DNA from: CAZQQN01 sp964549595
GTDB taxonomy: Bacteria > Bacteroidota > Bacteroidia > CAILMK01 > CAYYUA01
Length of the DNA stretch: 41,201 nt
Assembly: GCA_964549595.1 (NCBI GenBank)
Contig: CAZJWK010000014.1
Span: forward strand, 1-41,201
Direction of reading: 5' to 3'
The notes under the pieces are model-generated. The model did not search any database. It had not been told where the DNA came from and saw nothing but the letters and a program-made list of their open reading frames with translations. Shown one piece after another: positions 6,509 through 16,366 of the stretch (position 1 is its first letter; each line of letters starts with the position of its first letter). A program made the translations under genes and the position numbers.

Positions 6509-9095
6509 CAATTCTGTTCCTGATGAGCGGGAACCCTTTACCATCGTCATGCCCCCTCCGAATGTGACGGGAGTACTACATATGGGGCATTTGCTTAACA
6601 ATACTTTACAGGACGTGCTCATTCGCAGGGCGAGGCTTAATGGCTACAATGCCTGCTGGGTACCCGGTACCGACCATGCCTCTATTGCGACTGAAGCCAA
6701 GGTTGTGGAGATGCTTAAGGAAAAAGGCATTGAAAAATCCGAACTTACCCGTGAGCAATTCCTGGAGTATGCCTGGGAATGGACAGAGGAATACGGGGGC
6801 ATCATCCTCCAGCAACTTAAACGAATCGGGGCTTCTTGCGACTGGAACCGGACTCGCTTTACGATGGAGGAGGATCTTTACAATTCGGTCATTAAAGTAT
6901 TCGTAGACCTCTACCGAAAAGGCTACATCTACAAAGGCGTTCAAATGGTTAACTGGGATACGCAGGCCCAGACCGCCCTTTCGGATGAAGAGGTCAATTA
7001 CAGTGAGGTTGAGTCAAAAATATACTATGTCCAATACCCGATTAAGGACTCCGATGAGACCATTACCATTGCCACAACCCGACCAGAGACAATCCTGGCG
7101 GATACAGCCGTGTGCATCAATCCCAATGATGAACGCTATCAGCATCTAAAAGGTAAAAAAGTCATCATTCCGCTTGTTAACCGGGAAGTGGAGCTCATCG
7201 AGGATGATTATGTGGACATGGAGTTCGGAAGCGGTGCTTTGAAAATCACCCCCGCCCATGACCCCAATGACTACGAATTGGGTAAGAAACATAACCTCGA
7301 AATCATTGATATTCTAAACGATGATGGTTCGCTGAATGACCAGGCCCGGATTTTTGTCGGCTATGACCGCTTTGATGCCCAGAAAGCAGTGGCTGAGCAA
7401 CTCAATCAAGAAGGCTACTTACAAAAGACAGAAACCATCCAGAATAACGTTGGCTTTTCTGAGCGAACAGACAGTGTCATTGAGCCCAAGCTTTCTAACC
7501 AATGGTTCTGCCGGATGAAGGAAATGGCCAAACCGGCCCTGGAAGCGGTGATGAACGATACCATTGGCTTTTATCCGGCTAAGTTTAAGAATATTTACAA
7601 AAACTGGATGGAAAATATACAGGATTGGTGTATTTCCCGGCAGTTGTATTGGGGCCATCGCATTCCGGTTTATTATTTGCCTGAAGGGGATTTTGTGGTA
7701 GCTGAAACGGAGGAAGAGGCTTTGAAACTGGCTCAGGATAAAACCGGGAATAAAAACCTCACTATCGATGACTTAAAGCAGGATGAAGATGTCCTGGACA
7801 CCTGGTTTTCTTCTTGGCTTTGGCCCATTTCCGTATTCAATGGCATTTTAGAACCGGGCAATAAAGAACTAAAATACTATTATCCCACGGATGTCCTGGT
7901 TACTGCACCTGAGATTATCTTTTTCTGGGTAGCCCGCATGATCATGTCCGGTTACGAATATGAAGGCCAACGCCCATTTGGTAAGGTGTACTTCACGGGT
8001 ATCGTGCGGGATAAATATGGCCGGAAGATGTCCAAATCGCTGGGCAATTCGCCTGACATTTTCCGGATGATTGACGATTACGGGGCAGACGGAACCCGGT
8101 TTGGCGTGTTGATCAGTTCCCCGGCCGGGAATGATTTGCTATTCGATGAAAAATTGTGCGAGCAAGGCCGGAATTTTTGCAATAAAATCTGGAATGCCCT
8201 CAAGCTGGTCAAAAGTTGGGAAGATAATGGCAAAGTAAAGGATGACAAATTAGGCCAAACCACCCATAGCCGCTATGAAAAAGCCATACAACTTTTTCAG
8301 CATAAGCTTTACGCCACGTTTGATAAAATAGCAGCAAATTACGAAGATTTCCGTATTTCCACTATTCTGACCGATATCTACAGGCTTTTTTGGGAAGATT
8401 TCTGCTCCCATTACCTGGAATGGGTCAAGCCCGGTAAAGAAGAGTCCATAGATCCTGCCACCCATGAGCAAACCTTGTTCTTCTTTGAGGAACTTCTAAA
8501 GTTGTTACATCCTTACATGCCTTTCATCACGGAAGAAATATGGCATCAGCTCAGGGATCGCTCAGCCGATGATTGTCTGATAGTTGCTGAATATTCTTCG
8601 TCACGCCCCTATGAAAACAACATGCTGGATCAATTTGACAAGCTCAGGGAAGTCATTACCGGCATCCGGAATTTCAAATCGGAGAATGACATCAAACCAG
8701 GCAAAACCATTGACATTCAAGTTCATGCCGACCGTGAAGATTTTTACCGGACTTACGAACCTATCATTCTACGAGCTGCAGGGGTGAATAGCCTGGAAAT
8801 TGTGAACCAGATCACCGATAGCCAGAATACAGTGCTGGTCGGAAAGGATGAAATCCAGTTTTTAGTGGAGGAAGTTGTTGACTTGGATACCCAGCTTCAA
8901 CAATTGGAAGAAGAAAAAGCTTACAATGAAAAATTCCTTCAGGGCGTGATGAAGAAGCTCAACAATGAGGGCTTTGTCAATAACGCCAAACCGGAAGTAG
9001 TGGAGAAAGAAAGGCAGAAAAAGCGGGATGCGGAGGAGAAGATCCGGAAGCTGGAGGAAAATATTGCCAGGCTTAGGGAGACACAAGATGCAAGA
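6432..9095 (+). CDS. valS: Valine--tRNA ligase (3' end in gap)
   Basis: Class I aminoacyl-tRNA synthetase that charges tRNA-Val with valine. The HIGH motif appears as HMGH (residues 50-53, in PNVTGVLHMGH) and the second ATP-site motif as KMSKS (532-536). The CP1 editing domain lies between them (TTRPETILADTAV at about residue 217, GTDHASIATEAK near 79). The C-terminal coiled-coil arm that contacts tRNA is visible from about residue 815 (QLQQLEEEKAYNEKFLQGV) to residue 888, where the N gap begins. This is about the normal full length for the family, so only a few residues and the stop are missing. Any frame continuing beyond the gap is not ValS: the bases there are the start of guaA. A truncated duplicate of the 5' end lies 1.1 kb upstream. 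Confidence 0.97.
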
Positions 9096-9195
9096 NNNNN
9101 NNNNNNNNNNNNNNNNNNNNNNNNNNNNNNNNNNNNNNNNNNNNNNNNNNNNNNNNNNNNNNNNNNNNNNNNNNNNNNNNNNNNNNNNNNNNNNN
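9096..9195. other. Scaffold gap, 100 N
   Basis: A second placeholder of exactly 100 N. It hides the valS stop codon and everything between valS and guaA. The guaA start codon lies 2 bases after it, so the guaA promoter or leader cannot be examined. With the gap at 6016-6115 it isolates valS on its own 2980-bp contig. Confidence 0.95.
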
Positions 9196-9196
9196 A

Positions 9197-10726
9197 ATGG
9201 AAGAAAAAGCCCTCATCGTTGACTTTGGATCCCAGTATACCCAACTCATAGCCCGTAAAGTAAGGGAGTTGAACATCTATTGTGAAATTGTGCCGGCCGA
9301 TTCCTTACCGATCAAGGAAGATCACATCAAAGGGGTTATTTTATCGGGGAGTCCGTATTCCATATTAGATGACCAGTCCCCGAAGTTTGATTTACAGGAG
9401 GACTTACCACAGGTCCCTTTACTTGGGATTTGTTACGGCGCTCAATGCATGGCCTATTTTGACGGAGCCCAGGTAGAAGCCTCTCAAACACGGGAATATG
9501 GACGGGCTTACCTGGAAAACATGGCCCATAATTCACCTTTCCTGAAAGGCATCCAGGAAGATTCTCAAGTTTGGATGTCCCATGGTGACAGTATCTTAAG
9601 CTTACCTGACCATTACAAGGTTTTGGCTAAGAGTGAGCGTGGCAACATCGCTGCTTTCCAAAGGGATGAAGAAAACACCTTTGGCATTCAGTTTCATCCG
9701 GAAGTTACCCATACGCAAGAAGGCACCAAAATCCTTCAGAACTTCCTGGTGGATATTTGCGGCTTTCAGCAGGAATGGACGCCTGCTCATTTTGTGGAAG
9801 AAACCGTTAACCAGCTAAAGCAGCAAATCGGTAAGAGTAAAGTTGTAATGGGGCTTTCAGGTGGAGTGGATTCCTCCGTTGCTGCCGCATTGATCGACAA
9901 AGCCGTTGGGGACCAGTTGTATTGCATATTTGTTGATACCGGCTTATTACGCAAAAACGAATTTGATGAGGTCCTGGCCTCCTACAAAGATACGGGACTT
10001 AACGTCAAAGGCGTGGATGCCAAAGATCGCTTTTATGAGCGGTTAAAAGGCGTTTCCGATCCGGAAGAAAAGCGTAAGATCATTGGCAATACTTTCATAG
10101 AAGTTTTTGATGAAGAAGCGCATAAGATCGAAGGGGTAAATTATTTGGGACAAGGCACCATTTATCCCGATGTCATAGAATCCCAAAGTACCAAAGGTCC
10201 CTCCTCCACTATCAAATCCCATCACAATGTAGGCGGATTGCCTGAAAAAATGAAGCTGGATGTGGTAGAACCTTTGAATACTTTGTTCAAGGATGAAGTC
10301 AGAAAAGTTGGCCGGGAATTAGGCCTTTCCGAAGCTATCATTGGCCGTCATCCTTTTCCTGGCCCGGGCTTAGCGATTCGCATTTTAGGGGATGTAACCC
10401 CCGAAAAAGTAGCCATGCTTCAGGAAGCTGATCACATTTACATCCAGGAAATGATCAATCAAGACTTGTACGATGAAGTATGGCAGGCCGGTGCTGTACT
10501 GCTGCCTGTTCATTCAGTTGGGGTCATGGGGGATGAACGCTCTTATGAGCAGGTTGTGGCTTTACGAGCTGTGCAATCTCATGACGGTATGACGGCTGAT
10601 TGGGTGCATTTCCCCTATGAATTCCTTGGTAAAGTTTCCAATAAAATCATCAACCAAGTTAAGGGAATTAACCGGGTGGTATACGATGTCAGTTCTAAAC
10701 CGCCGGCAACAATAGAGTGGGAGTAA
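9197..10726 (+). CDS. guaA: GMP synthase (glutamine-hydrolysing)
   Basis: Converts XMP to GMP with ATP and glutamine, the last step of de novo GMP synthesis. All three parts are present. The class I glutamine amidotransferase domain has nucleophile C79 (GICYGAQ) with H167 and E169 (FHPEVTH). The ATP-pyrophosphatase domain has the P-loop SGGVDSS (221-227). The C-terminal dimerisation domain has GRHPFPGPGLAIRILGD and the family's usual end (SSKPPATIEWE). The length of 509 residues is normal. The ATG sits 2 bp from a scaffold gap but the N-terminus (EKALIVDFGSQYTQLIAR) matches the family, so the start is sound. It is convergent with leuS, 59 bp away. Confidence 0.98.
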   Translation: MEEKALIVDFGSQYTQLIARKVRELNIYCEIVPADSLPIKEDHIKGVILSGSPYSILDDQSPKFDLQEDLPQVPLLGICYGAQCMAYFDGAQVEASQTREYGRAYLENMAHNSPFLKGIQEDSQVWMSHGDSILSLPDHYKVLAKSERGNIAAFQRDEENTFGIQFHPEVTHTQEGTKILQNFLVDICGFQQEWTPAHFVEETVNQLKQQIGKSKVVMGLSGGVDSSVAAALIDKAVGDQLYCIFVDTGLLRKNEFDEVLASYKDTGLNVKGVDAKDRFYERLKGVSDPEEKRKIIGNTFIEVFDEEAHKIEGVNYLGQGTIYPDVIESQSTKGPSSTIKSHHNVGGLPEKMKLDVVEPLNTLFKDEVRKVGRELGLSEAIIGRHPFPGPGLAIRILGDVTPEKVAMLQEADHIYIQEMINQDLYDEVWQAGAVLLPVHSVGVMGDERSYEQVVALRAVQSHDGMTADWVHFPYEFLGKVSNKIINQVKGINRVVYDVSSKPPATIEWE

Positions 10727-10785
10727 ACCCCTGTTTCAATGCTTAAAAAACCAGGTAATCCAGAAAATGCTATGAAACCCTCTAA

Positions 10786-13560
10786 CTACCCTACTACAAT
10801 ATTGATTATCTTTCCCGGCACATAAATCACTTTTTTAACGGATTTTCCGTCTATCCATTTTTGGACTTCCGGAAGCTCCATTATTTCTTGCTCTACTTCT
10901 TCTTTAGGCTTGTCAAGCGGGAACTCTTTTTTAACACGAACCTTGCCGTTGATGGATACCGGATATTGAAAGGTATCCTCCTGGAGCCACCTTTCATCAT
11001 ATTGGGGGCAATCAACCTGGCTTACGGAACCTTCATATCCTAACCATTCCCATAGTTCCTCACACATATGGGGTGCAAAGGGTTCCAACAGGACAACCAA
11101 AGGCTCCAGAACCTGCCGTTTTTGACAACCCATTTTATGCAGTTCATTGGTGCAGATCATAAATTGACTGACGCAAGTATTCAGGGAAAAACGGTCAATG
11201 TCTTCCTTAACCTGCTTAATGGTTTTATGGAGGACTTTCATTTCATCATTGGATGGCGATTCATCATTCACAGCCAAATTCCCCCCTTTATCAAAAAACA
11301 GGTTCCAGAATTTCCGGATAAAACGGTAAACCCCTTCAATGCCATCGGTTCGCCAGGGCTTAGACTGTTCAACCGGGCCCAGGAACATCTCGTACATGCG
11401 GAAGGTATCGCAACTGTATTCTTCAATGACCTCATCAGGATTCACTACATTGTATTTGGATTTTGACATTTTTTCAACCTCCCTTCCAACAATGTATTGG
11501 CCGGACTCAAGGATAAATTCCGCATCTTTGAAATCCTCCCGCCAATTCCTGAAAGCCTCGATATCCAGTTTATCATTATTGTTTACCAGATGGATGTCCA
11601 CATGGATGGGTATGGTGTCGTACTCGTTTTTGAGGTTTTTGGAAACAAATTGATTGGTATTTTTTACCCGGTATACAAAAGCAGATATGCCTTCAATCAT
11701 TCCCTGGTTGATTAATTTCCGAAAGGGTTCCTTTTCGGAAACCCAACCCCGGTCATATAAGAACTTTTGCCAAAACCGGGCATACATTAGATGACCGGTA
11801 GCATGTTCAGAGCCGCCCACGTAAAAATCCACTGAGCGCCAAAATTGCTCGCGTTCATCAGACACAAAGGCCTTTTCATTGTGGGGATCCATATACCTCA
11901 AAAAGTACCAGCTTGATCCTGCAAAACCAGGCATTGTCTGGGTTTCACGCTTACTTCCATCCGGCCTGTTTACCCATTCTTCATTCCTCGATAATGGCGA
12001 GCTGCCATCTTGCATAGGCTGATAAGAATCTACCTCCGGTAAAGTGATGGGTAAGTCGGATTCGTCATCAGGAACAGGCATCCCATTGTAAAACCTTACC
12101 GGGAAAGGCTCGCCCCAATACCTTTGCCGGCTGAAGCAGGCATCCCTCAACCGGTAATTGATCTTCTCCCGGCCTGAATTTTTGGCCTCTAAAGCCCTTA
12201 TGATTTCATGAATGGCTGCTTCCACGCCCATTCCATTCAAAAAGTCTGAATTAATCAATTCGCCTGTTTCATCATCATGGACTTCATCCTTATCCTGCCC
12301 GGCTTCTATTACTTTAATAATGGGTAAATCAAATTCCTTAGCAAAAGCATGATCACGGTCATCATGAGCCGGCACTGCCATGATAGCACCTGCCCCGTAG
12401 TCCATCAACACATAATCGGCCACATAAACCGGTATTTCATGCCTGGTAAAGGGATGAATAGCGTAAGCCCCTGTAAAAGCACCACTCACATTTGTAAATT
12501 CCTGTACCCGTTCGCGTTCTGATTTCCGTTTGGATGCTTTGATGTAGGCATCTACTTCGGCTTTTTGGTCCTCTGTTACAATCTCAGAAATGACCGGATG
12601 TTCCGGAGCCACAACCATGAAAGTACAGCCGAAAAGCGTATCCGGACGGGTAGTAAAAACCGCAAGGGGCTCGGAGTAACCTTTCAATTCAAAATTAATT
12701 TGAGCACCTCTTGACTTCCCAATCCAGTTTTTCTGGATTTCTTTTATGGAGTCCGGCCAGGTAATATCATCCAGGTCTTGCAATAAGCGTTCGGCATAAG
12801 CAGTAATCCGCAAAAACCACTGAGCCATTTTTTTCTTTTCGACCGGGTAACCACCCCTCACTGAATAGCCACTTTGTACTTCATCATTGGCCAGCACAGT
12901 ACCCAGGGCAGGACACCAATTGACCTCTGATTCTGTTAAATAAGCCAAACGGTAGTGCTGCAAAATACGCTCACGTTCTTCCCGGCTTTTGTTATTCCAT
13001 TCTTCCGCCGTAAAGGATTCAACAGCATCATGAACCGCATGCACATTCTTATTGCCCGCTTTTTCAAAGGCTGCGATAAGGGTCTCAATAGACTCTGCCC
13101 GGTCCTTATGACAGTTATACCAGGAATGAAAAAATTGCAAAAATATCCATTGCGTCCATTGGTAATAATGGGAATCACAGGTACGCACTTCACGCGACCA
13201 ATCGAAAGATAAGCCCAGTTTTTTTAGCTGTTGACGATACCGTTCAATGTTTTTTTCTGTGGTTAACCCGGGATGTTGCCCTGTTTCAATGGCATATTGT
13301 TCCGCAGGCAATCCAAAAGCATCAAAACCCATCGGGTGTAAAACCTCATAGCCCCGGTGGCGCTGATAACGCGAGAAAATATCAGAAGCAATATAACCTA
13401 ACGGATGACCCACATGTAAGCCTGCCCCGGAAGGATAAGGGAACATGTCTAACACATAATACTTTGGCCGGCCGCTTTCCTCATTGGCTTTAAAAGTCTG
13501 GTTTTCTTCCCAGTATTTTTGCCATTTCCTTTCTATTTCAGCAAAACTGGTATTTGCCAT
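10786..13560 (-). CDS. leuS: Leucine--tRNA ligase
   Basis: Class I synthetase that charges tRNA-Leu. The signature motifs are HVGH (residues 49-52, in PYPSGAGLHVGHPLGY) and KMSKS (about 695-699, in EKMSKSKYNVVNP). The editing domain lies between (FTTRPDTLFGCTFMVVAPEH; MDYGAGAIMAVPAHDDRD). At 924 residues it is longer than the E. coli enzyme. The extra length includes an insertion near residues 135-170 (FEKAGNKNVHAVHDAV) and a leucine-specific loop before KMSKS, both usual in Bacteroidota. The end (KVIYVPGKIINIVVG) is the family's normal C-terminus. It is transcribed toward guaA. Upstream is a terminator-like hairpin that separates it from the preceding gene on the same strand. Confidence 0.98.
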   Translation of the reverse strand: MANTSFAEIERKWQKYWEENQTFKANEESGRPKYYVLDMFPYPSGAGLHVGHPLGYIASDIFSRYQRHRGYEVLHPMGFDAFGLPAEQYAIETGQHPGLTTEKNIERYRQQLKKLGLSFDWSREVRTCDSHYYQWTQWIFLQFFHSWYNCHKDRAESIETLIAAFEKAGNKNVHAVHDAVESFTAEEWNNKSREERERILQHYRLAYLTESEVNWCPALGTVLANDEVQSGYSVRGGYPVEKKKMAQWFLRITAYAERLLQDLDDITWPDSIKEIQKNWIGKSRGAQINFELKGYSEPLAVFTTRPDTLFGCTFMVVAPEHPVISEIVTEDQKAEVDAYIKASKRKSERERVQEFTNVSGAFTGAYAIHPFTRHEIPVYVADYVLMDYGAGAIMAVPAHDDRDHAFAKEFDLPIIKVIEAGQDKDEVHDDETGELINSDFLNGMGVEAAIHEIIRALEAKNSGREKINYRLRDACFSRQRYWGEPFPVRFYNGMPVPDDESDLPITLPEVDSYQPMQDGSSPLSRNEEWVNRPDGSKRETQTMPGFAGSSWYFLRYMDPHNEKAFVSDEREQFWRSVDFYVGGSEHATGHLMYARFWQKFLYDRGWVSEKEPFRKLINQGMIEGISAFVYRVKNTNQFVSKNLKNEYDTIPIHVDIHLVNNNDKLDIEAFRNWREDFKDAEFILESGQYIVGREVEKMSKSKYNVVNPDEVIEEYSCDTFRMYEMFLGPVEQSKPWRTDGIEGVYRFIRKFWNLFFDKGGNLAVNDESPSNDEMKVLHKTIKQVKEDIDRFSLNTCVSQFMICTNELHKMGCQKRQVLEPLVVLLEPFAPHMCEELWEWLGYEGSVSQVDCPQYDERWLQEDTFQYPVSINGKVRVKKEFPLDKPKEEVEQEIMELPEVQKWIDGKSVKKVIYVPGKIINIVVG

Positions 13561-13597
13561 GACTTCCCCTGTTTATAATTAATTCGGCGAAATTAGC

Positions 13598-13633
13598 AAA
13601 AAATGGGGATGGTTAAAAAAGCGAAAACCATCC
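13598..13633 (-). terminator. Terminator-like hairpin between DUF3298-like gene and leuS
   Basis: On the minus strand GGATGGTT (13626-13633) pairs perfectly with AACCATCC (13607-13614) around an 11-base T-rich loop. Three bases later comes a run of six T's (13598-13603). This has the form of an intrinsic terminator for the upstream gene (14433 to 13708), although it lies 75 bp past that stop. It could also be a leader hairpin of leuS. The stem is short, so strength is uncertain. Confidence 0.45.
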
Positions 13634-13707
13634 GATATTGGCTTCCGGTTAGCATTTTAAAAGATTCCTTGTTTGATTTCAATCCCAATACGCTATAAAC
13701 CGAGCTT

Positions 13708-14433
13708 TTATGGCATTTGGTAAGTTTCCCGGATAAAACCCATTAATTCATTAGGATGAAAAGCTTTATGCGTATTGATGACTTTGAATTCCCCTTTTTC
13801 TTCATAAGGATAAAAAACGACCTGGTTTCTACCAAGAATGAAATTGTTAAGCCCTAATCGCCCGCTCTTAAGTTTATTTGACCCTTCATTGACTTTCCGG
13901 AGTAACGCTTCCTTTTTTGCGGATTTGAAATAATCCTTGAATTGCACCACTTTGTTTTTATCGAGGTCATAATTAAATCCTAACACATAACAGGATTCCT
14001 TTTTCTCAGATGATTCTGAGGATTTACTCCGCCACTCGCAATTTTTAATTTTAACGCTTAGCAAGCCATTCCGGAAATGACGGATCGAAAAATCTGAGCT
14101 GTAGTGGACAGGGGTTTTGGGACAAAATCCTTTATTGCCATGCCCTTTCACAAATTCATCCTTAAGTTTTTTCCTCAAAAACCTGTTCAGGGCCTTATCC
14201 ACTTTCTTACTACTGCAACCCTTAAAAACCGGCCAATGTAACAACAACCGGCATGTATCCTGGCTCGTTTGCTTTTGATACCGAAATTTAACTTTTTTCA
14301 CTTTACAGGGTTGATGCCGAATGGTAAATGTATCAAGAATTTCCTGACCTTTAAGCGGTAAGCCAAAAAGCATTGCCATTCCTAAAATTATAATCCCGAT
14401 GTTATTTTTAAAAATGTTTTTAAAATCTATCAT
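13708..14433 (-). CDS. Secreted DUF3298/RsiV-like protein
   Basis: A 241-residue exported protein. The N-terminus has a short basic and then hydrophobic signal peptide (NIGIIILGMAMLFGLPLKGQ, ending near residue 30). The middle and C-terminal parts match the layout of the DUF3298/RsiV-type domain: a first half (LLLHWPVFKG, VDKALNRFLRKKL), then FNYDLDKNKVVQFKDYFK and finally FYPYEEKGEFKVINTHKAF followed by ELMGFIRETY. Proteins of this type are periplasmic or anchored; some act as lysozyme-sensing anti-sigma factors, but here there is no cytoplasmic domain, so the role is unknown. Codon use is ordinary. No partner gene is close. Confidence 0.7.
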   Translation of the reverse strand: MIDFKNIFKNNIGIIILGMAMLFGLPLKGQEILDTFTIRHQPCKVKKVKFRYQKQTSQDTCRLLLHWPVFKGCSSKKVDKALNRFLRKKLKDEFVKGHGNKGFCPKTPVHYSSDFSIRHFRNGLLSVKIKNCEWRSKSSESSEKKESCYVLGFNYDLDKNKVVQFKDYFKSAKKEALLRKVNEGSNKLKSGRLGLNNFILGRNQVVFYPYEEKGEFKVINTHKAFHPNELMGFIRETYQMP

Positions 14434-14558
14434 CTTTAAAAACTTTCATTTTATAAGTTTCAAAAATAAAACTTTTAATTATTTGTAACAGCCTGAAATG
14501 GTCAAAAATTAAGGATTTGAGAAGGTAAATAGCTTTTATCCCTGGAGCAGAGAAGATT

Positions 14559-15497
14559 TTATTGTTTAGGCTTATTTTTGTGCTTTTTTTGAAAATAGTA
14601 ATCGACAACCGGGTGCATGAAAACAGCTACCAAAACCAAAATTGTCCCTAAATAAAAACGGTTATCCATTTCCTGATTTTCCTGGAAAATCGCAAAAGCC
14701 AACAAAATACCGTAAACCGGTTCAAGGTTTATAGTAATGGCATTGGTAAAAGCTGTTAAATGCTTGAGTGCATCAATAGAAAGCACATAAGCAAAGGTTG
14801 TACAAAGGATCGCAAGGATTATCAAATAGCCAAAATCCAGACCAGTGGGTATAAAATTCCCTTCCGGAAAAAACCGGAAATAAAACGGTAAAATCAATGA
14901 AAGGAATAACCAGCCTCCTCCCAACTCAACGAAAGTTAAGGTCAGGGCATCCTGGCTAACAACCATGTTTTTATTAAGCGTGGCAAAAACCGCAGCAAAA
15001 AGCGCTGCCAATAAACCCATTATAATACCGGCTCCTACATTATCAAAATTTGAAAAATAGAAAATCAGATAAATACCCGGTATAACCAATAAGGCCAGAA
15101 CCATCTCATGCCATTTGAATCTTTTTTTGGTTAAAATGGGTTCCACCAGAGCAGTAAAAAATGAGGCTGTCGCCATGCAACTCAAGGTAACGGACACGTT
15201 AGAATATTGAACAGCCCCGTAAAACATTACCCAATGCAGGCTAACGATTATCCCGATACCAATAAGCTCCCAGTACCTTTTAGGGCTCATTGACTTAAGT
15301 GACCGCCAAACCTGAGGAATAAAAAGCAAACTAAGGCAAGTAAACAACAGCCTGTACCAAACTATCACGGTTTCGGGTAAATGAATCAACCGGCCTAAAA
15401 TGGCAGTAAACCCAAACAAAAGGACGGCTATATGAAGCTGAAGGTAAGCCCTTAATTTTCCGCTCAAATGTTCCTTGGCTTTCAATGAAAAATGCAA
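14559..15497 (-). CDS. EamA/DMT-superfamily transporter
   Basis: An inner-membrane exporter of the drug/metabolite transporter superfamily. About ten hydrophobic helices and two EamA halves can be seen, each with the usual end-of-half signature (SCMATASFFTALVEPILTKK in the first; AITINLEPVYGILLAF in the second). The length of 312 residues is typical. Substrates are usually amino acids or metabolites and cannot be told here. The longest frame begins with a TTG. A -7-like box TACTTTTG (minus strand, 15495-15502) overlaps that codon, so the true start may be a TTG a few codons on (about 15485). It is divergent from the SDR gene, with promoter elements for both in the 85 bp between. Confidence 0.9.
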   Translation of the reverse strand: MHFSLKAKEHLSGKLRAYLQLHIAVLLFGFTAILGRLIHLPETVIVWYRLLFTCLSLLFIPQVWRSLKSMSPKRYWELIGIGIIVSLHWVMFYGAVQYSNVSVTLSCMATASFFTALVEPILTKKRFKWHEMVLALLVIPGIYLIFYFSNFDNVGAGIIMGLLAALFAAVFATLNKNMVVSQDALTLTFVELGGGWLFLSLILPFYFRFFPEGNFIPTGLDFGYLIILAILCTTFAYVLSIDALKHLTAFTNAITINLEPVYGILLAFAIFQENQEMDNRFYLGTILVLVAVFMHPVVDYYFQKKHKNKPKQ

Positions 15498-15523
15498 AAG
15501 TACAACTACTTATCCGTAAACCC

Positions 15524-15556
15524 TTTAAACGGGAATATGTTTAAGCCCTAATTTTG
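15524..15556 (+). promoter_or_regulatory. Promoter of the SDR-epimerase operon
   Basis: TTTA (15524-15527) is followed after 21 bp by TAATTTTG (15549-15556), a full match to the Bacteroidota -7 box with a one-base variant of the -33 box. Transcription should start near 15563, giving a leader of about 20 nt before the ATG at 15583. It lies in the short region shared with the divergent EamA gene. Confidence 0.55.
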
Positions 15557-15582
15557 CCGGAAATGCCTTAAAAAACTACAAA

Positions 15583-16335
15583 ATGGATTTAAAGGGAAAA
15601 ACAGCCATCGTCACTGGTTCGAATGGCGGTATCGGAAATGCCATTGCCGATAAATTATTAAGGTCTGGGGCTCAGGTAGGTTTGCATTACCATAACCATT
15701 ACCAAAATCTGCAAACCCTTAAAGCCCATTATGGCAATCAAACCGGCTTATTTCAGGCGGATTTGACTGATCCGCATCAATGCCAGGAATTAATTCGGGA
15801 TTGCTACCGGCATTTCGGTGCTTTGGATACCGTTGTGCATAATGCGGGTGTAGCCCTTCATAGCCCGCTCGAAACAGATTCGGATAAATGGGTCCAGCAA
15901 TGGGATTTTACCATGGATACCAATCTAAGGGCCTCAGGAATCATGAGCAAAGAAGCCGTTGAAATATTCCAAAAGGAAAATGAAGGAAGACTGATTTTTA
16001 TTAGCTCCAGGGCTGCTTTCCGGGGAGATACTCCGGAATATTGGGCCTATGCGGCATCCAAAGGGGGGATGCATTCACTGGTCAAGTCCATTGCTCGTTA
16101 CTTTGGAAAAAATCAGGTAAAGGCATTTGAAGTAGCCCCCGGATTTGTAGACACCCCAATGGCTAAAAATTTCCTTGAGCAATACGGGGAGGATCATGTG
16201 AAAGGAGACCTGGCTTTGTCTGAATTAACCAAACCAGAGGATGTGGCTCACTGGGTCGGATTTTTGACAAGCGGAATGGGTGATCATGCAACGGGAACTA
16301 CTATTGATGTCAATGCGGGTAGCTATATGCATTGA
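15583..16335 (+). CDS. Short-chain dehydrogenase/reductase (SDR)
   Basis: An NAD(P)-dependent oxidoreductase with the classical SDR pattern: cofactor-binding TGSNGGIG (11-18), structural NAG (87-89), catalytic Ser at 141-142 (FISSRA), and Y156 with K160 (YAASK). The length of 250 residues is normal and the C-terminal GTTIDVNAGSYMH fits the fold. There is no signal peptide, so it acts in the cytoplasm. It is followed after 31 bp by a secreted sugar-epimerase-like gene and the two probably form an operon. FabG-like enzymes share these motifs, but the lack of fab neighbours argues for a sugar or small-alcohol substrate; this is inference. Confidence 0.92.
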   Translation: MDLKGKTAIVTGSNGGIGNAIADKLLRSGAQVGLHYHNHYQNLQTLKAHYGNQTGLFQADLTDPHQCQELIRDCYRHFGALDTVVHNAGVALHSPLETDSDKWVQQWDFTMDTNLRASGIMSKEAVEIFQKENEGRLIFISSRAAFRGDTPEYWAYAASKGGMHSLVKSIARYFGKNQVKAFEVAPGFVDTPMAKNFLEQYGEDHVKGDLALSELTKPEDVAHWVGFLTSGMGDHATGTTIDVNAGSYMH

Positions 16336-16366
16336 TAAAATCCATTTTATTTTCGAAAAAAATTTC

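Noticed and set aside
6432..9251. valS frame continuing through the gap to 9251
   Set aside because: The residues after the gap come from guaA read in the wrong frame. ValS must end inside the gap.
10861..13212. Several plus-strand ORFs of 60-132 codons
   Set aside because: All are antisense to leuS, which is complete and certain; they are shadows of its codon use.
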